Assembly: GCA_033782935.1 (NCBI GenBank)
Contig: JAWQEG010000259.1
Span: 472,501-536,500 of the forward strand
DNA from: Petrolisthes cinctipes
Taxonomy: Eukaryota > Arthropoda > Malacostraca > Decapoda > Porcellanidae
DNA length: 64,000 bases
Reading direction: 5' to 3'
A model generated the notes under the pieces. It had not been told where the DNA came from, searched no databases, and worked only from the letters and a program-made list of their open reading frames with translations. A program made the translations under genes and the position numbers. Each line of letters begins with the position of its first letter. Position 1 is the stretch's first letter. Below, in pieces: positions 62,165 through 64,000 of the stretch.

Positions 62165-62990
62165 GCAGGTCCTCCTCAGCTAAGGACCCGGTGGCGTACC
62201 GACTGACGAACCTGCAGGTCCCTGCCAACTAGGCTCCGACCACAGCCTAGGGTACTACCCATGCACAACCTAGTACCAAAGAGCAGGTCCCTCTCAGCCA
62301 AGGACCCGGTAGGGTACTAACTGACAAACCTGCTAGGACCTGGCCAGCTAGGGGGCTACCCAGGCACAACCTAGTGCCAAGAACAGGACCCTTTCAGCCA
62401 AGGACCCGGTGGAGTACTAACGGGCAAGCCTGCTAGGACCTAGCCAGCTAGGCTCCTACCACAGCCTAGGGTACTACCCATGCACAACCTAGTGCCAACA
62501 GCAGGATCCGCTCAGCCAAGGACCCGGTAGGGTCCCGACTGATAAACCTGCTAGGACCTGGCCAGCTAGGGTTCTACCCATGCACAACCTAGGGCCAAGA
62601 GCAGGACCCGCTCAGCCAAGGACCCGGTAGGGTACTGACTGACAAGCCTGCGAGGACCTGGCCAGCCAGTCTCCTCCGCTATCTAGGTGCTGCCTATGCA
62701 CAACCTAGCACCAATAGCAGGACCCGCTCAACCAACAACCCGGGAGGGTACTGACTGAGAGGCCTGCTGGGACCTAGCCAGCTAGGCTTCGACCACAGCC
62801 AAGGTTCTACCTGTGCACAACCTAGGGGCTACCTCGGGCTCAGCCAAGGCGCTACCTATGCACAACCTAGGGCGCTACCCGGGACTCAACCTAGTGCGAC
62901 ATGGTCCTCAGCCTAGGGGCTACCTGGACCTGAACCTAGTGGCTACCTGGACCTGAACCTAGTGGCTAGCTGGACCTGAACCTGGGGTCC
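62165..62990. repeat. Satellite with alternating 118/100-bp units, then a short-unit block
   Basis: AAGGACCCGG-type anchors begin at 62182, 62300, 62400, 62518, 62618 and 62734, giving spacings of 118, 100, 118, 100 and 116. Long units carry an extra CTCC(T/G)ACCACAGCCTAGG-like insert. From about 62815 the array degrades into short units, ending with three copies of GGCTACCTGGACCTGAACC (about 23 bp) at 62918-62985. Confidence 0.9.
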
Positions 62991-64000
62991 CAGCCTAGGG
63001 CAGCTAGTTCATGAGAGTTTATAACACACGGCCTCTTTGCCACGTGAGGGAAATAGGAGAGCGAATGCGATAACGTTTCAAAACGTTCTCAGAGCTGTAA
63101 CAACACTCAAACTCGGGGTTTTTTCCAGTCACTGGCCTCCCTGACATTGACGTTTTTACGTCCCTCTTTTCCCGTAATGATTCGCAGGTGGTCACCAGGG
63201 TTCTCCGAAACGTCAATCATTCTTTACCAAGAACGAGACACCCTACCCTGTGCTGACGTAGGGTTTCAATTGAGGTGTCTTCCAGCGGTGGGGCAACTGT
63301 TGGTCCCCCATAAATTCCCACAAAAGTTTGTTTATTCATAGTTTGGCTTAGCCTCCCCAGACATTTCAGGTAACTGCTTGACCCACCAGTCTTCTGTTCT
63401 GCTTGGCTGGGAAGTTTTCAAAGTAGTTTCCTCACCTCACGGTGGTCCTTACCAAATTCACACAAACCATTGATAAACTATACGGCTCCGGTTGTTGCCT
63501 ACCGTCCTACCAAGCTGCACATGTCACTCTTGGTGTCATGTCCAAGCTCTCAAGGATGATATTACAGCTACCCTAGTCCTCGCCTCAGATCACCTGTTTT
63601 GTATCCCCATAACAGGGAGACATGGAGCAGCAAGATTTGTGTCTTGTACACCATACTCACTCAATGGGGGCTTTTTAACTACGTCCTTAACCTTTCATCG
63701 CACACATTCCACTTAGGGGATGCGGGCGAGGGGATATTGGGGCTTCGGCTTACCCTGGTCGATGCCTTGTATTAGTGCTCAGGACGGTCCTGGCGTTACA
63801 CTCTCGACACTGTCCCAGACAGCCTCGTGAGATTTAAGGTTCGCCTCATTCCCTAGTGGGGGACCCGGCCAATTATGTGCCACTCCACAGCCCCACTATT
63901 GCAATGGTACCCGTTCCTGAACCCGCCCTTCTCACCTTCCCTGCCGCGTCGCCGGTAGGGGACTCGAGTCCACCTGGGGATTTTGGAGCCGTTCCCGTTC
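62991..64000. other. Decayed sequence, possibly a retroelement; no gene supported
   Basis: Short open stretches on the plus strand (VTGLPDIDVFTSLFSRND, near 63130) look like broken coding sequence but contain stops and no catalytic motif. I cannot assign a family. Confidence 0.3.

Overview
The window is eukaryotic, intron-rich and dominated by repeats. I think it comes from an arthropod, most likely a decapod crustacean. This rests on an ionotropic-receptor (IR) gene, a family known only from protostomes, on long TA and GA microsatellites, and on a mixed load of I/Jockey-, RTE-, CR1/L2-, R2/R4- and Penelope-type retroelements plus P, hAT, mariner and Harbinger-like DNA elements. The species is an inference. 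There is nothing prokaryotic: no operons, rRNA genes or CRISPR arrays.

One host gene can be supported. On the minus strand, five exons (57534-57350, 47159-46929, 34484-34303, 15199-15040, 14506-14381) join in frame with canonical AG/GT sites. They give about 293 residues covering the first membrane segment, pore loop, third membrane segment, the S2 half of the ligand-binding domain, the last membrane segment and the stop codon of a divergent IR. The introns are 10.2, 12.4, 19.1 and 0.53 kb. The first three are packed with transposons and none of these breaks an exon. The S1 and N-terminal exons must lie to the right, probably beyond 64000.

Layout. 1-7360: head-to-tail pieces of an R2/R4-like element, split by an inverted CR1/L2-like element. 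8100-9020: a minisatellite invaded by an LTR. 9450-13770: an I/Jockey-like element split by a tRNA-derived SINE and an RTE element. 14381-15199: the last two IR exons. 16051-20240: an RNase H-bearing element (J3) containing a hAT MITE and abutting a Gypsy integrase fragment. 21897-31850: an old J1 element split by a younger J1 copy, itself split by a hAT MITE and a 2-kb Harbinger-like element. 32547-34197: a P-type element with perfect 31-bp inverted repeats. 35990-36623: a foldback element. 38001-44780: a J1 copy with a 1.9-kb solo LTR in its 5' UTR. 49215-50440: the 3' part of a Penelope-like element with a hammerhead-like motif. 50588-55867: a J1 copy with another solo LTR. 56276-57048: an RTE tail carrying a MITE. 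58900-64000: minisatellites, a 324-bp tandem duplication rich in CACGTG, an alternating 118/100-bp satellite, and decayed sequence that may be a retroelement.

The mobile elements are mostly dead copies that share no pathway. The one functional theme is an IR gene whose introns have grown through repeated nested insertion.
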